Positions 1 to 11,357 of a stretch of DNA of 64,000 nucleotides are shown one piece after another. Made by a program: the position numbers and the translations under genes. The stretch comes from Medicago truncatula (taxonomy: Eukaryota > Streptophyta > Magnoliopsida > Fabales > Fabaceae), in assembly GCF_003473485.1 (NCBI RefSeq), contig NC_053043.1, forward strand, positions 7,078,001 to 7,142,000, in the 5' to 3' direction. The notes beneath the pieces are model-generated. The model did not search any database, had not been told where the DNA came from, and saw nothing but the letters and a program-made list of their open reading frames with translations. How positions within the stretch are numbered: the first letter of the stretch is position 1; every line of letters begins with the position of its first letter.

Positions 1-652
1 TAAGTGTGAAAGATTCAAGTTTTAATAGTTTAAAAAAGAACAAAAATGAAATTTAGTGACAAAATTTTGATTTTTCGAAAGCTTCACACAACTTTCAAAC
101 CTCTCAACCATCTTTTGGGGCTTTTAGGAACCGCAAGCAAACACCATTTTTCTTTTTTGCAGAAGATGCAAGCAAATTATTGAACAAGCAAAAATCCATT
201 ATTTGGATATTAATAAAGGAACACAAGTTAATTAGTTAGCTTATTTATTTTTTCTTTAACAATTTCCTTTCAATATATTAATCTTGAACTGGGACATTCC
301 CGTTCCTTTGTTTTCCAATTCCTTGTCAATTTTCACAATCAATTATGGATTGATTATCGCAAGGAGAGAGAAAGATTTGTTTTGGAAAACAAAAGTAGTT
401 GAAGGAGAAAGAGAAGAGTGAGAATGGAAATTGATAAGGTGTTGGTAGTGCATCATAACAATTTTGAAAGCTTACTCTCTAACGGTTAATAATACTCTCT
501 CACCGTGAGAGACCTATCAAAGTCGCTCACCCTAGAAGGCACCAAAACATAAAAGTACTAAAATTGAGTTGAATTTTAGTAATTTTTTTTTGTAACTTAA
601 GATTTGGAAAATAATTATTAGTTATGGTAGTCAAGACTCTTCTTTTCTAGTC
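1..652. other. AT-rich intergenic sequence, no gene seen
   Basis: I see no conserved reading frame, splice structure or terminal inverted repeats here. A short purine-rich stretch (about 361-425) and a small inverted motif with CTCTCAC/GTGAGAG near 498-511 stand out but support no call. Confidence 0.5.
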
Positions 653-657
653 GGGTG

Positions 658-1927
658 TGTTGGAGCAAAATGTGTTTTAAAATGAACCTTATTAAGTTTT
701 GATGATAACAAGGTATTAAAAATTGTCAATTGGTTATTACTAATAATTGTTCAAGTGTACAGGACCAAAGGCTACTCAAGTTATTTCAATAGGTCTTGGA
801 AGAACAATGGAAAGAAAAAGAAATTCTGAGCATCTGAAGAAAACTGCTCCTGAAGCTGAAGTGCTTCTAAAGTGATGACGTCATCAGAAGCAGAAGGTCA
901 TCAGAAGCAAAAGTTTTCATCAGAAGCAATATCTTCACCAGAAGCTACGTTTGATCCTTTAATCAAACTGAAGATTCAAAGTAGCTGATTCTCAATTCAA
1001 TCTTATCCAAGAAGAACGAAGAATTGAAAGGGAGGTATCAACGGATATATGGATAGCACTGAGCACTTGTCTCTCGTTAATAGAGTTGACAAAGTACAAG
1101 TGTACAACCACTACCTCCACTACTCTGTTTTCTGTCTACGCTACAAGACAAAACAACAGCCATGCCTGCAGAAGTTGTACGTTCAAGATGGGAATGAATT
1201 TGAAGCTTATTCTTCAAAGGACTACACCCAAATCAGGCAAAGGATTACTGGTGGATAATCAAAGGATTTCAAACGACTCTTTAGACGTGCTGATTATCTC
1301 AACGTCTCTTTCACACCTCTATATAAAGGAGTGAAGACTTGAAGATAAAAGATAGAGATACATAAGTTCAAAAGCGCCAAAACTCTATCAATTTGATTCT
1401 ACAAAGCACACTGAATTTCTGCACTGATTTGATACATCTTAGAAATTCAAAGTCTAGAGTCTGTACTGTATTGTATTGTGAACACCACTGATTGTATATC
1501 AAGTGTTCAACTCAAACTCAATTCTCTGTATTTTTGTTTGATTAGAAGTCTCTTGCCTGCGTGCTTGAGCATTAGAAGTCTCTTGCTTAGTGCTTGAGCA
1601 TTGGAAGACTCTTGCGTGTGTGCTTGAGCATTTTTGTGAAGTCTCATACTTAGAAAGTATTGAGCAGTTGTAATCTTTGTGATTATAGTGAAATCTCCTT
1701 GGAAGTGCAAGGGGGACTGGACTACTTCCGTGTTGTGGAAGGAACCAGGATAACTGCTTGTGTCTTTGTCTTTCTTTTCTCTGCTCTGTTCTTTTCCGCT
1801 GCAATCTGACTCTGATCATTTCATCAGAAGCACTCAAACTGCTTCTGAAGTTTTATCAGAAGAAGTAATTTTTTAAGAGAAAAAGAAAACACAATTCAAC
1901 CCCCCCTTCTTGTGTTTTTCACCTTCA
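658..1927 (+). mobile_element. Solo LTR of a Ty1-copia-like retrotransposon
   Basis: The element starts TGTTGGAGC at 658 and ends CACCTTCA at 1927, giving the TG...CA ends of an LTR (1270 bp). It is flanked by a perfect 5-bp direct repeat, gggtg, at 653-657 and 1928-1932, the TSD size of LTR retrotransposons. A TATA box (tatataaa, 1320-1327) sits where an LTR promoter is expected, and the body has many CATCAGAAGC-like motifs. No primer-binding site, polypurine tract, gag or pol lies beside it, so it is best read as a solo LTR left by LTR-LTR recombination. Assignment to copia rests on the general look of the ends and is weaker than the LTR call. Confidence 0.85.
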
Positions 1928-1932
1928 GGGTG

Positions 1933-2577
1933 TTTATCTTCGGTAACAATGTTGTTCAATCACGTATTTTGAAGCTAATTAATCTCAAGGGAGCTCTACG
2001 GTGCAATCATGAAAATGACTTTTTTGAAAAAGTTAATTTTAATCATAATGTTTGATTCATTTTTAAATTGTTGATTACTGATTAATGATCAATAGAAATT
2101 CATCTAGTAATGCTTGCAACATCTTGGACTTACAAGTACTATTTTATCGTTGGCATCTTTAACATGCAAACAGAGTTGCTGATATCATGTGATATTCTTA
2201 AGTGTTACACTTAAAACAAGGTATGATAAAATTAGATTAAGTGTATTCTTGTTAATCTTATAAATTGATGATACTATGGGAACTAAACTTTTGATGCTAC
2301 TGTACAAACAGTGGGATGTTACTCACCAAAAAAATCATTCTCATGACTTCACCATAGAATTTTCCTAACCAATCTCTCAATCCTTCAAAGAATGAAGATT
2401 AATTTAAGAGATCATGAACACTCTCAATAAGATGCTTATTCATACGCATCAAATGGATCGAATCTATATGCTAAATCACATCCCATCTGGCTAACACTAT
2501 GTTGGTAGCTCCTGTTTCTTTTCACATATTTATTTAATAACATATATTAATTAAAAAATTGCTGAAATTCAACCGTC
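1933..2577. other. Intergenic AT-rich sequence
   Basis: Nothing beyond low-complexity AT-rich sequence is recognised between the solo LTR and the next MITE. Confidence 0.4.
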
Positions 2578-2918
2578 TAGGGTGTGTTTGTTTTAAGTTT
2601 ACCAAATTTATTATTAGGAATAACATTTCTTGAAATATAAAGATGAGAATTTTATTCTAAAGTATTTAGAAAAAATATGTTTGGTTAACTTTATAATATT
2701 CCTAAGAACCATTAAAATAGGGAGTATAATAGGTAACTACATATGAATTTATTCTCATCTCCATGGTAATTTTATTCCCACCATTTTCTTTGGGAATTTT
2801 TTTATTATCAATAACATTTTAGTAAAATTTAGTAAACTTGTATGAAACATTGACAAATATATTTCCATCATTTTATCCCCAAGAATCAACAAATATAACT
2901 TGAAATAAACACACCCTA
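2578..2918. mobile_element. MITE with GGGTGTGTTTG termini
   Basis: The left end (TAGGGTGTGTTTGTTTTAAG) and the reverse complement of the right end (TAGGGTGTGTTTATTTCAAG) match at 18 of 20 positions. The 341-bp interior is AT-rich with no reading frame. The flanking TA or CTA could be the target duplication, which would fit mariner- or PIF-type insertion, but it is too short to settle the superfamily. Confidence 0.6.
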
Positions 2919-3053
2919 AATTTAATAAATAAATAAAAATTGAAATGATAATTCATCATCATAAGATATGAGCTCAAAATTCAATTTAAAGTTCAACATT
3001 TTTTAATTTTGATTTCTTCAGCTTTTGAAGCATAAAAAATCATAATTAATATA

Positions 3054-3411
3054 GGGTTAATAATGTTTTACCCTTGTAAGTCATTTCCAGTTTTCCCCCT
3101 GTAAATTTTTTTTTTTGGATTCCATCCTTGTAATTTGAAGATTTTTTGCTTTTAGACCTTCATGGAAAATTTTGCCCCCTGTAATTTGAGAAAATTTCGG
3201 TTTACCCCCTGCAATTTAAGCAAATTTTGGTTTACCCCTTGTTAATTTGAACAAATTTCGGTTTGACCCCCTGTCATATCATCGATTTTATACAGTCAAA
3301 ATTCATGAAGGTCCAAAACCAAAAAACTTCAAATTACAAGGACGGAATCCCAAAAAAAATATTTTAACCGAAAATAACCTATATTACATGAACGTAAAGC
3401 ACTATTAACGC
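3054..3411. mobile_element. Mutator-like MITE with 9-bp TSD
   Basis: The element begins GGGTTAATAATG and its right end reads GCGTTAATAGTG when reverse complemented. It is bordered by a perfect 9-bp direct repeat, attaatata, at 3045-3053 and 3412-3420, the TSD length typical of MULEs. The 358-bp interior holds several related copies of a 'gtttaccccctgtaatttg' type motif and folds back on itself. No transposase is present, so it is non-autonomous. Confidence 0.8.
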
Positions 3412-4058
3412 ATTAATATATTCTCAATTACTTTGAGAAAGAAGTTTATAACATTTTACTTGCAATTTGAAAAGTTGACAACTATTGCCCCAAAACAGAA
3501 GTAAATCCAAACTCCTCTTACTTTAGCTTCCACAACTCTTGAGTTTGCATGAAACATATGTACATGGTCTGCATGCACGGGAACTTAGGCTTTGGCATCA
3601 CCAAAATCAGTTAGTTTATCTTACGTACACTACTCCTGCTAAACCATACTTACCCACATGAAGATAACTCGTACGTCATTTTTTTAGTACAAGATAACTC
3701 GTTTTGTTACGCATTACTTGATTTTAAAATCACTTTATTTAACTAAATGACTATTTTAAGGATCTGAATTTCGTTTTGTTTAAGTTTTAAAATATAATCA
3801 ACCTAAGAAAATGATTTTTGGAAATAAAGTAATACAAAACAAGCAAATAAATCATAGCGTCCCTCCCTATACTTCGTTGTTGCTAATCATGATAAACAAG
3901 AAATATGCTCTGGACGTGAAGCTATAGCTTGAATTAGAATTGAAGCTGAGTAGTGACTTTTTCCAAAAGTATAAGTAAAACAACATCACACACAAACACT
4001 CTACACCCATTTTCCATTTTGCGTAGAAGCAACTAACTCTCATTCCATCATCATCTTC

Positions 4059-4065
4059 TATAAAA
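4059..4065 (+). promoter_or_regulatory. TATA box of the DMP gene
   Basis: The sequence tataaaa lies 86 bp upstream of the DMP start codon. This spacing leaves a leader of about 55-60 nt ending in a purine-rich GA stretch. Confidence 0.6.
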
Positions 4066-4150
4066 TCACACAAACATCACTAAAAAAAACTCACAAACTT
4101 AAACAACTACATAGTGTGTTATAAAAGATAAAGAAAAAGAGAGAGAGAAA

Positions 4151-4747
4151 ATGAGTGAAAAAGCTTCATCCTCCAAAACAAGCACCAACAAAGGTGCTAG
4201 TACCATGACAGGGAAGACATTCTCCGGAGTAGGAAACCTCGTTAAGCTTCTTCCTACCGGCACGGTCTTCTTGTTCCAGTATCTCAGTCCAGTTGTAACC
4301 AACAATGGACACTGCAGCACCATCAACAAATACCTAAGTGGTATTCTCCTCGTCATTTGTGGTTTCAACTGTGCTTTTACTTCCTTCACTGACAGTTACA
4401 CCGGAAGCGATGGCCAGAGACACTATGGTATTGTTACCATGAATGGTCTCTGGCCATCTCCGGGATCAGATTCAGTTGATTTGTCGGCATATAAGCTTAG
4501 ATTTGGAGACTTTGTCCATGCTTTCTTGTCGGTGATTGTGTTCGCGGTGCTGGGACTGCTTGACACTAATGTTGTGCATTGCTTTTACCCGAAATTTGAG
4601 TCGTCTGAGAAGATTCTCATGCAGGTGTTACCACCGGTTATTGGGGTGGTTTCTGGTGCGGTGTTCATGATTTTTCCGAGTTATCGACATGGAATTGGAT
4701 ACCCTACTAGTTCTGATACTAATGATACCTCAGAAAAGACTACATAG
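4151..4747 (+). CDS. DMP (DUF679) membrane protein
   Basis: This intronless gene encodes 198 aa of the plant-specific DUF679/DMP family of small endomembrane proteins. Some members act in membrane remodelling during senescence, and a gamete-expressed subgroup acts in gamete fusion. After a Ser/Thr-rich cytosolic N-terminus of about 28 residues, the family signature '[18 protein letters not shown]' is seen. Four hydrophobic segments follow, at roughly residues 33-50, 61-78, 120-140 and 158-175, with '[19 protein letters not shown]' as the third. Near the end comes '[11 protein letters not shown]', the usual DMP C-terminal motif. Length and lack of introns are normal for the family. The start is the first in-frame Met downstream of the TATA box. 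The C-terminus and the extended loop '[13 protein letters not shown]' suggest the DMP2-DMP6 type rather than the DMP8/9 gamete type; that subgrouping is an inference. Confidence 0.92.
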   Translation: MSEKASSSKTSTNKGASTMTGKTFSGVGNLVKLLPTGTVFLFQYLSPVVTNNGHCSTINKYLSGILLVICGFNCAFTSFTDSYTGSDGQRHYGIVTMNGLWPSPGSDSVDLSAYKLRFGDFVHAFLSVIVFAVLGLLDTNVVHCFYPKFESSEKILMQVLPPVIGVVSGAVFMIFPSYRHGIGYPTSSDTNDTSEKTT

Positions 4748-5257
4748 GATCCCTTGTGCATGTTTGGATATCCTACAAGCTTGTTCTCTACAATTCGTTC
4801 ATAGTTTTCTTTTTGTTGTATTGGTTGTGTTTGATTAATTTGAAAAGGAAAATTCTAGTTGTATGTTTGTTTGGGTTTATTTTATTTTTTTAAGAATTGT
4901 TTGGGTGTGTATTATAAACATCAAGTGTCAATTTGGAATTATCGGTCATGTAATCAATCAAAACAATGAGTCAATGAGTTAGAAGTTACAACAATTAGCT
5001 GTTAAAAAAAAAAAAGTTACAACAGTCAACGAGTCCCTTGTGAAATTTATTATTGGGTGAAGAAGCAAATTAATTATTGGAACAGTAGATGATGCCTTTA
5101 AATGTTTTCAATTGTAACAATGTAACAAAAAAATATGTTTTCAATTGTAGATGAGTTTGATATATTCTTCCTTAACTCTGATTTTGAGATACAAATAATC
5201 TTTGCCATTCACATAATCTTGACATGCATAAATATCATCATCGAGAAGCAAAAGTTA
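4748..5257. other. DMP 3' flank and intergenic sequence
   Basis: The first 200 bp presumably hold the DMP 3' UTR. The remainder shows no gene or terminal repeats. Confidence 0.4.
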
Positions 5258-5395
5258 TACTCCCTCCATTTTAAAATATAAGTAAATTAAATTTACTTTT
5301 TAGGTTCATTTATTTAGTGATGTATGTGGTCCATATTACGAACTATATACATCATTAAATAAATGAACTTAAAAAGTAAATATGGAAATGGGAAA
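5258..5395. mobile_element. Degraded Stowaway-like MITE
   Basis: The left end reads TACTCCCTCCATTTTAAAAT, the classic Stowaway terminus. The interior is a long inverted repeat around position 5330 (arms with 'ttaggttcatttatttagtgatgtat' and its complement). The right terminus has decayed and no longer shows GGAGGGAGTA. Confidence 0.55.
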
Positions 5396-5976
5396 CAAGG
5401 GGACAACTTTGTTAAAAGGAAATGTTATGTCTTAAGTGTACATGTTAATGTACGTACTAAACATAAAAAATTTGTGTTGGAAATTGCGTTAATTTATTTC
5501 TCAAAAAGTTAAATACTTGTAATTTCATGTGAATTAATTTTTCTCGATAAATACTTGTTATTTTTAGAACCCCCTTAACATACGATCTAAAGACACGTGT
5601 TAGTAAGACTTTTTTTTTTATTATATAAATTTGATTTGGTCCATTGAATTAAGTAAAGTGTTAGACCCGATTAATTATAAATAGGTAGTTAATTAAAAGA
5701 AAATATTAAAAAGAAGTAGCTAAATGAGTGATATAGAGATAAAACATTAATTTCAAGTAGTTGAAAGAAAGCTAAAGTGCATTTTTCATCCTTTAAATTT
5801 TGAAAATTTGTATAGAACCTTATGTAATCTTAGTTGTCTCAAATCTCAATAATTTGAGTTCATACAAATGAAATAAATGATTTTAAATAATGAAAATCAA
5901 TGAGTTTAATTTTCTGCTAACCAATATGGTCTATTTTTATAAATGGAACACTAATTTGAGTTTATGTTCTGATATC

Positions 5977-6077
5977 CATCCATTTTTATTCATTTTCTGC
6001 TAACCAATAATGACAAATGCAACAAGAGAGACATCCCATCCATTTTTATTTATTTTCTGCTAACCAATAATGACAAA
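5977..6077. repeat. Tandem duplication, period 60 bp
   Basis: A 41-bp segment beginning catccatttttatt at 5977-6017 is repeated at 6037-6077 with one mismatch, exactly 60 bp later. The motif 'gcaacaagagagac' of the intervening sequence also recurs at about 6208. A third partial copy of the core 'ttttctgctaaccaat' lies near 5912. Confidence 0.7.
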
Positions 6078-6315
6078 GTTAAACTTATTTATGTATCGAC
6101 AACACTGAACGAATTTATGCCATTATTGTGGTCACCTATGCATTTTATCACCGCTGGATTCGTTTCTTAAATATTCACCATCTTTTGATTTATTTTGTCC
6201 AAAACAAATGCAACAAGAGAGACAAAACTAGTATCTAAATCCCAAAATGTACTGATAAATCTTCAACTTTTTATTTTTAAGGATAATAAATCTTCTACTT
6301 GTGATATTAACTACA

Positions 6316-6597
6316 TACTCCATCCGGTCCTATTTATAAGAAAATTTTAAAAAAAATAAATTGATTCTATTTATAAGAAAAAGTCACAATTTTTAAGATA
6401 CATTTATTGTTTAAAAGACTTTTCTAACCCTCATTTAATATCTTTTCAATATTAGTGGGTATATTTAATACTTCACAAATTTTTATGAGAGTATATTTGT
6501 AAAAACATTCAAAAAAATTGCAACAACTACTGATTGTCTTGATTTTGATGATTTTTTATTTTTTTTCTTTATATTTATATAAAGGACCGGAGGAGTA
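6316..6597. mobile_element. Stowaway-like MITE
   Basis: The left end TACTCCATCCGGTCCTATTT pairs with the reverse complement of the right end, TACTCCTCCGGTCCTTTATA, allowing a one-base gap. Both ends carry TA, the expected Stowaway target. The 282-bp interior is AT-rich and non-coding. Confidence 0.7.
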
Positions 6598-7430
6598 TCA
6601 AAATTACTGTATACATTAAAGTTACCCAAAAGGAACATTTACGTAACACAGTTTGGCTTATCAGAGTAAAATCAATCGCGGTATGTATGTTGCATCGAAT
6701 TTAGCAAATTCTAAAGTAGAAATTCAATACGCTCATTTTTCACAATTATAAAATCCAAAGTGTATACTAAGCAAATAGAGTTTCAACACACTAATTTGAT
6801 AAATTCTCAAGTAGAAGTACATCAACATGCTAATTTATATTTTGGTCAAAAATAAGTAAAATAAAATAAAAATAATCTAGAAGACCAGATCTTAAAAAGC
6901 TAAGACAGGATCTCAGTCACAAAAGTATGATGCTTCAACCAATCCAACATAAGAACATGATGTCAAAAGTCATAGGTTACTCTACTCCATTGAGTAATGG
7001 TTTGATTTTTATTTTCAACTTGTCGATTTTTATTTTCTTTAAAACTATGTTTAAAGGATCTAAAATATAATTAATGTTTTTTTTTTCTTTCTTTCAATTG
7101 TCTCCTTAGTTAAAAAAGGTATGAAAAATACTAACACAATGTATAAAAAATAAACGGAGTCACTATAACATGAACTGAATTGTAACTCTTTGAGGCATCC
7201 AACAAGGTACAAGAAAATAAAAGAAGAATTACAATATAAAATATTCATATATGTGATTTGAAAGCACCACAACAATTTCTGAATTAGCTTCAATCAAGGG
7301 TGCATCACTAGGAATTGTTACACTTGATTATTACTTATATCAAATATACCATATTGGTTTCTATATATATAATCTTTATAAAAAAAAAAAAAATCTATGG
7401 AACAAGTAGATTAGGAGGTGGTGTTAATTC

Positions 7431-9422
7431 TCATACACCTACTGTAGAACAAGGTGGTGTTATTCTCACAACCTTCCTCTTCAGCTTCTTGCATTGTTTG
7501 ATTACATTATTCTGAGTTGAAGTATTTACTTTCATTATATCTACCTTCACAATGTGGTGATCAGAAGTTCCTTTAGAAGAAATTACTGAGTATGACCCTG
7601 GAACAAATTTGTATGGTGATTTTGATGAACCCAAAATATAATCCACCCTTGTTCCATACTTGCATGTCCCCTGCACATCTATATTCAACAATTCACATTA
7701 AAGTTTGAACTCATTTAGAAAAATAAGTTTGAAAATTGAAATGTGAACTAATAGATATATATATATATATACTTTGGCCTTTGGCAATGATGACAATGGG
7801 TTCACATTCTCCTGCATAATCCTTTGCATCATCATAGTCTTTTGATTTCATGAAGTTCATCACTTCTGTCATTGGCCTTGGCTTTCCAAGTTTCTCATAA
7901 TACTACCACAAAAAATACAAATTTTCTAAGATGTGAAATGCCATATAGTAGTGGAAAATAAATTGAAATTAGCTGTGAGAATATGAATTGATTAATTACA
8001 TTGACAATGTCTGTCCATCTTTGTGATGAATAATCTGCTCTATACAGAGAATTGAGACCTCCTGCTAAGATGTGAGGAGGGTCATTGGAACGGATTATTG
8101 CATTTACTTGCTTCATTCTCCAATTTTCATCTAAATGATCTAGTTGAGTTGAGTGCAAATTTATTTCCCCTGCCCATGGTACATCAATTGTTGCCTTCAA
8201 AACATTCCTGCATAACAAACATTTCACATTGCATTTTGCAATCACATATAATAAACAAAATGTACATCAAATGACCTATCACATTAATTAGCTTTGCCTT
8301 CTAGCTCAAGGGACAAAGTTCAAATCCTCGACAAAAATACATTTATATGCATTAATTGATTTTGGCCATCAATTTAAGATCAATCGACTCTAATTACACC
8401 TTCACCAAATCATCTTTAATTAACCTCGGACTACCAAAGACCAATAACTGCGTCACGTGATTACTAATATAATTAATGGTTTTCTTAATAGGGTTTGTCT
8501 AATATGTCCATATTTTTACCTTAAACAGACAAGCAAAGTTAGACATCAATCTTCTGAACAATCAAATAAGGGAGTTAAGAAAGAAGAAAAAAAACCTGAA
8601 ATCATCATCATCTGCAATCTTCTGAACTTTCCATTTCTTAATAGGCCATTTAGATAAGATAGCATTTCCATATTCAGGAGCCCAACTCTCAGCAAAAACA
8701 TATTTCATCCCTAAAGCAGCAGCCAAATCAGAAAGAGGCCTCATACACTTCTCTTCCTCTGCTTTCACATCTTGCAGTGCCACCACATCAGCATCAATCT
8801 CTCTAAGAACTTCCAAAATGCTTCTACTGCTACTAAATTTCTCATTCACCTCTTCACAGTAATTCATATTCATATTCATAAGGAAAGGAAAACAAACAGG
8901 AGACCTTGCTGGTACTTGATTCCTTCTAGAGGAAACACTTCCAATATCTTCTATTGAACCAAGAATCTTACTATTTGCCAATGAAATTTCATTATCAGGT
9001 AGATTAATTGAAACCTGCTTCAAATTTGATCTTGGCATAATGTTGGTATCTGAGTTTGAAAGATTCATAGAAGAATGCAATGGTGATTGTTTTAATATAC
9101 TCTTTGGAAAATCAGCACTTGTTGTAGAATTAGAATTTTTCTTCTTTTGATTATACATAACATAATCATCATTTTCTGAAATAGCTGGTGCTAATGAAAA
9201 CATAGCAACATTGAATGTAGCAATCCTTATTGGCTTTCTTGAATCACACTCCACTAAATGATGAGCACCATTTGAGTTGCTTTTTGATGATTTGGTTTTT
9301 TTGTTGTTACAATTCAATTTTCTAAACCTTTTGATAACAACTTTAGACCTTGGACGCTTCCATAGTAGAAATAGTATTCTTGAATAAATGTACCTAAGTT
9401 TTCTTCTAATCACACTAAACAT
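7431..9422 (-). CDS. Endonuclease/exonuclease/phosphatase (DNase I-like) family protein
   Basis: Four exons join into 470 codons plus stop: 9422-8596, 8207-8000, 7902-7773 and 7678-7431, all with GT-AG introns and consistent phases. The product resembles the plant EEP-fold proteins annotated as DNase I-like superfamily. Motifs in order are 'RIATFN' (Asn71), 'DADVVALQDVKAEEE' (Asp218), 'HILAGGLNSLYRADYSSQRW' (Asn328), 'GTCKYGTRVDYIL' (about 392-404) and 'GTSDHH' (about 426-430). The N-terminus is basic with a short hydrophobic patch (residues 11-21). A long low-complexity Ser/Asn insert lies between the first and second catalytic motifs. The exon 4 acceptor was placed at 7679-7680 because that restores the family string AKGQNVQGTCKYG. 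The substrate is unknown. Classical EEP residues are altered (see findings), so catalysis should not be assumed. The start is the first Met, 77 bp below a TATA box. Confidence 0.88.
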
Positions 9423-9498
9423 CTTGCTAGAGAAATTAAGAGAAGCAAAGTGTTTATTGTGGAAGAAAATGATTAGTACTCAATGTTTCTGAAAGCAC

Positions 9499-9505
9499 AT
9501 TTATA
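9499..9505 (-). promoter_or_regulatory. TATA box of the EEP-family gene
   Basis: On the minus strand tataaat lies 77 bp upstream of the start codon at 9422, consistent with a leader of about 45-50 nt. Confidence 0.5.
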
Positions 9506-9509
9506 CATA

Positions 9510-10530
9510 GTTGAAATGAGTCAATATATTGATGAAAAAAATATTGAGACAAAATTAGATTCTAACTACTCCACTAAGGAAGATAGATAGAGTCAAAAGA
9601 GTTGACAATGTTGCCATGTTGTTGAGCTTCTATTGTGACAAAAGGGGGAAAAAAATACCAACTACCACCAATGAGAGTTGACAACAAAAGTCCATTTTTT
9701 TATTTTAATAAGTAACAACATGATTATAAAACTTTATTTATATATAAATTAATACATATTTTGTTATGAGTTTTTCATCCCGTGATTAATTTGTAGTCAT
9801 TTTTGACTTTGAACAATGATTACGTAGGCTGATGTTGATTTAAATCTTTCTTAATCTTATTATTATTACATTACATCCCCAAAAAGAGTAATAAAGATTC
9901 CATTCAAACTTTTTTAAAACGACATAAACTTTATATATATAGTGCCTAAGTTTTATTAAATTTGTGAATGCACTGTGTGGTACCGTCATGCAAGGATAGT
10001 TGTGGACTAGAGGTTGATGAGAGTCCCTTTCACAGAACAAAGAAGTCAATGGCGTAGGTAGAGAAAATGAGGAGCAGTTAGACAAGATCTATGAGAAAAT
10101 GTAACTTTATTTGTCTCTTAAGAATAGAGTACCATTTCAGAAAACTAAACACCATACTAAGTACTAAACATAAGCATTTAATATAACCTTACTTCTCTAA
10201 CAAATGAATATAATTAAGTCCAGTAATAGTAGTTGTTTGCAACTTTAACATCAAAGGCATTTTCTAAATCTAAACAGGCCTCCAAAGTTGAAGAGTACAT
10301 TGAAGGACCGGACCCTTTAGATCACTCATTAAACGACCTTTCCAAATATCTCTCTCTTGCACCGTATATATACATCACAAACATAGATTGTGGAATAGTA
10401 AAATCCACCAGCAAAGCACCACGTTCATGGCCTGGAATTCCGTAGGTCATGCTATAGTATACCCCATTGTCTAAACTCAACAATTCCAAGACCTGGATCG
10501 TGAATCTTCATGTCCACACCTGTTCCTTCC
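9510..10530. other. Intergenic sequence upstream of the EEP-family gene
   Basis: This holds the divergent promoter side of the EEP gene. A 70-codon frame at 10233-10445 resembles no family I recognise and lacks supporting structure. No TIR or LTR was found. Confidence 0.4.
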
Positions 10531-10532
10531 CT

Positions 10533-10670
10533 CATATTTATACTATATATATATATATATATATAAAGAAAATTACTTTTTCAACTCTTTTTTGGATTGG
10601 ATTGTCTTTTTCTCTTTTCAAAAATATCATCAATTTTCAATACAAATAACACATATAACAAATATATAAC
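10533..10670. repeat. (TA)n microsatellite and dispersed repeat, copy 1
   Basis: A TA run at about 10541-10566 is followed by 'aaagaaaattactttttcaactc' and 'cttttcaaaaatatcatcaatttt', then 'caatacaaataacacatataacaaatatata'. The same order of motifs is found at 56700-56775 and 56968-57075, so this is a dispersed repeat family. Confidence 0.6.
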
Positions 10671-10759
10671 TCAATTAAAAAAAAACATGATATGAATATA
10701 TATGTGTCTTGTTTTTTTCATTTATCATTTAAAAAATGTAACAAATCATTTTTTTTGAC

Positions 10760-11220
10760 AAAAACAAAATGATATTTATTCATTCAAATCGAGAGATTAC
10801 ATCATTCAACACAGCTAAAAACGTAACGAATGAATCTGCGAACAAACTCACAGCATCCAAGTTAATAGCATATAACGGCATAATGCCTACAAAAATATAT
10901 GATAAAATTAAAGCGACGGGAATATCCATGGCATTCGGATCTGCAACGTTGACGCCCAAATCTTTGATTGAATAATCGATATTTCAATATGAATCAAATG
11001 AACACCGCACGAAGACGGAAAATCAAACAACGCCGCACAAGACGACGAACAACAAACCACCACACTTAGATGATGAAATCACAAGGAAAAAACCTAAATC
11101 TATGTGAAAATCAATTATTTAGATTGAAATAAAGAGAAAAAGATTAGGAGGGGTGATTTCAGGTCAAGAATTGACCCAAAACCAACCCCCAATGAAGAAA
11201 TTGTAAGAGAAAATTAGGGC
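10760..11220 (-). repeat. Dispersed retroposon-like repeat, copy 1
   Basis: This segment shares a long run of motifs with 56105-56345, including 'ggatctgcaacgttga', 'aagacgacaaacaa', 'aaatcacaa.gaaaa.acctagatct', 'gaaaatcgcttatttagat' and 'caatgaagaaa'. Read on the minus strand it ends in an A/T-rich tail near 10760, as a retroposon would. No coding domain could be recognised and the class is not settled. Confidence 0.5.
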
Positions 11221-11357
11221 CGGCTAGTTGGAGAGGGGGAGAGAATCATATGAGTATATTTATACTCACTTTTTCATTATTCCAATTATATTTTAACAAT
11301 TTTATATTTCTCTATTTTTCTTTTATATTGGCATCTATCAAGAATATTAATTAATAA

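Noticed and set aside
8772-8957. Plus-strand frame opposite EEP exon 1
   Set aside because: It is an antisense shadow of the EEP-family coding exon.
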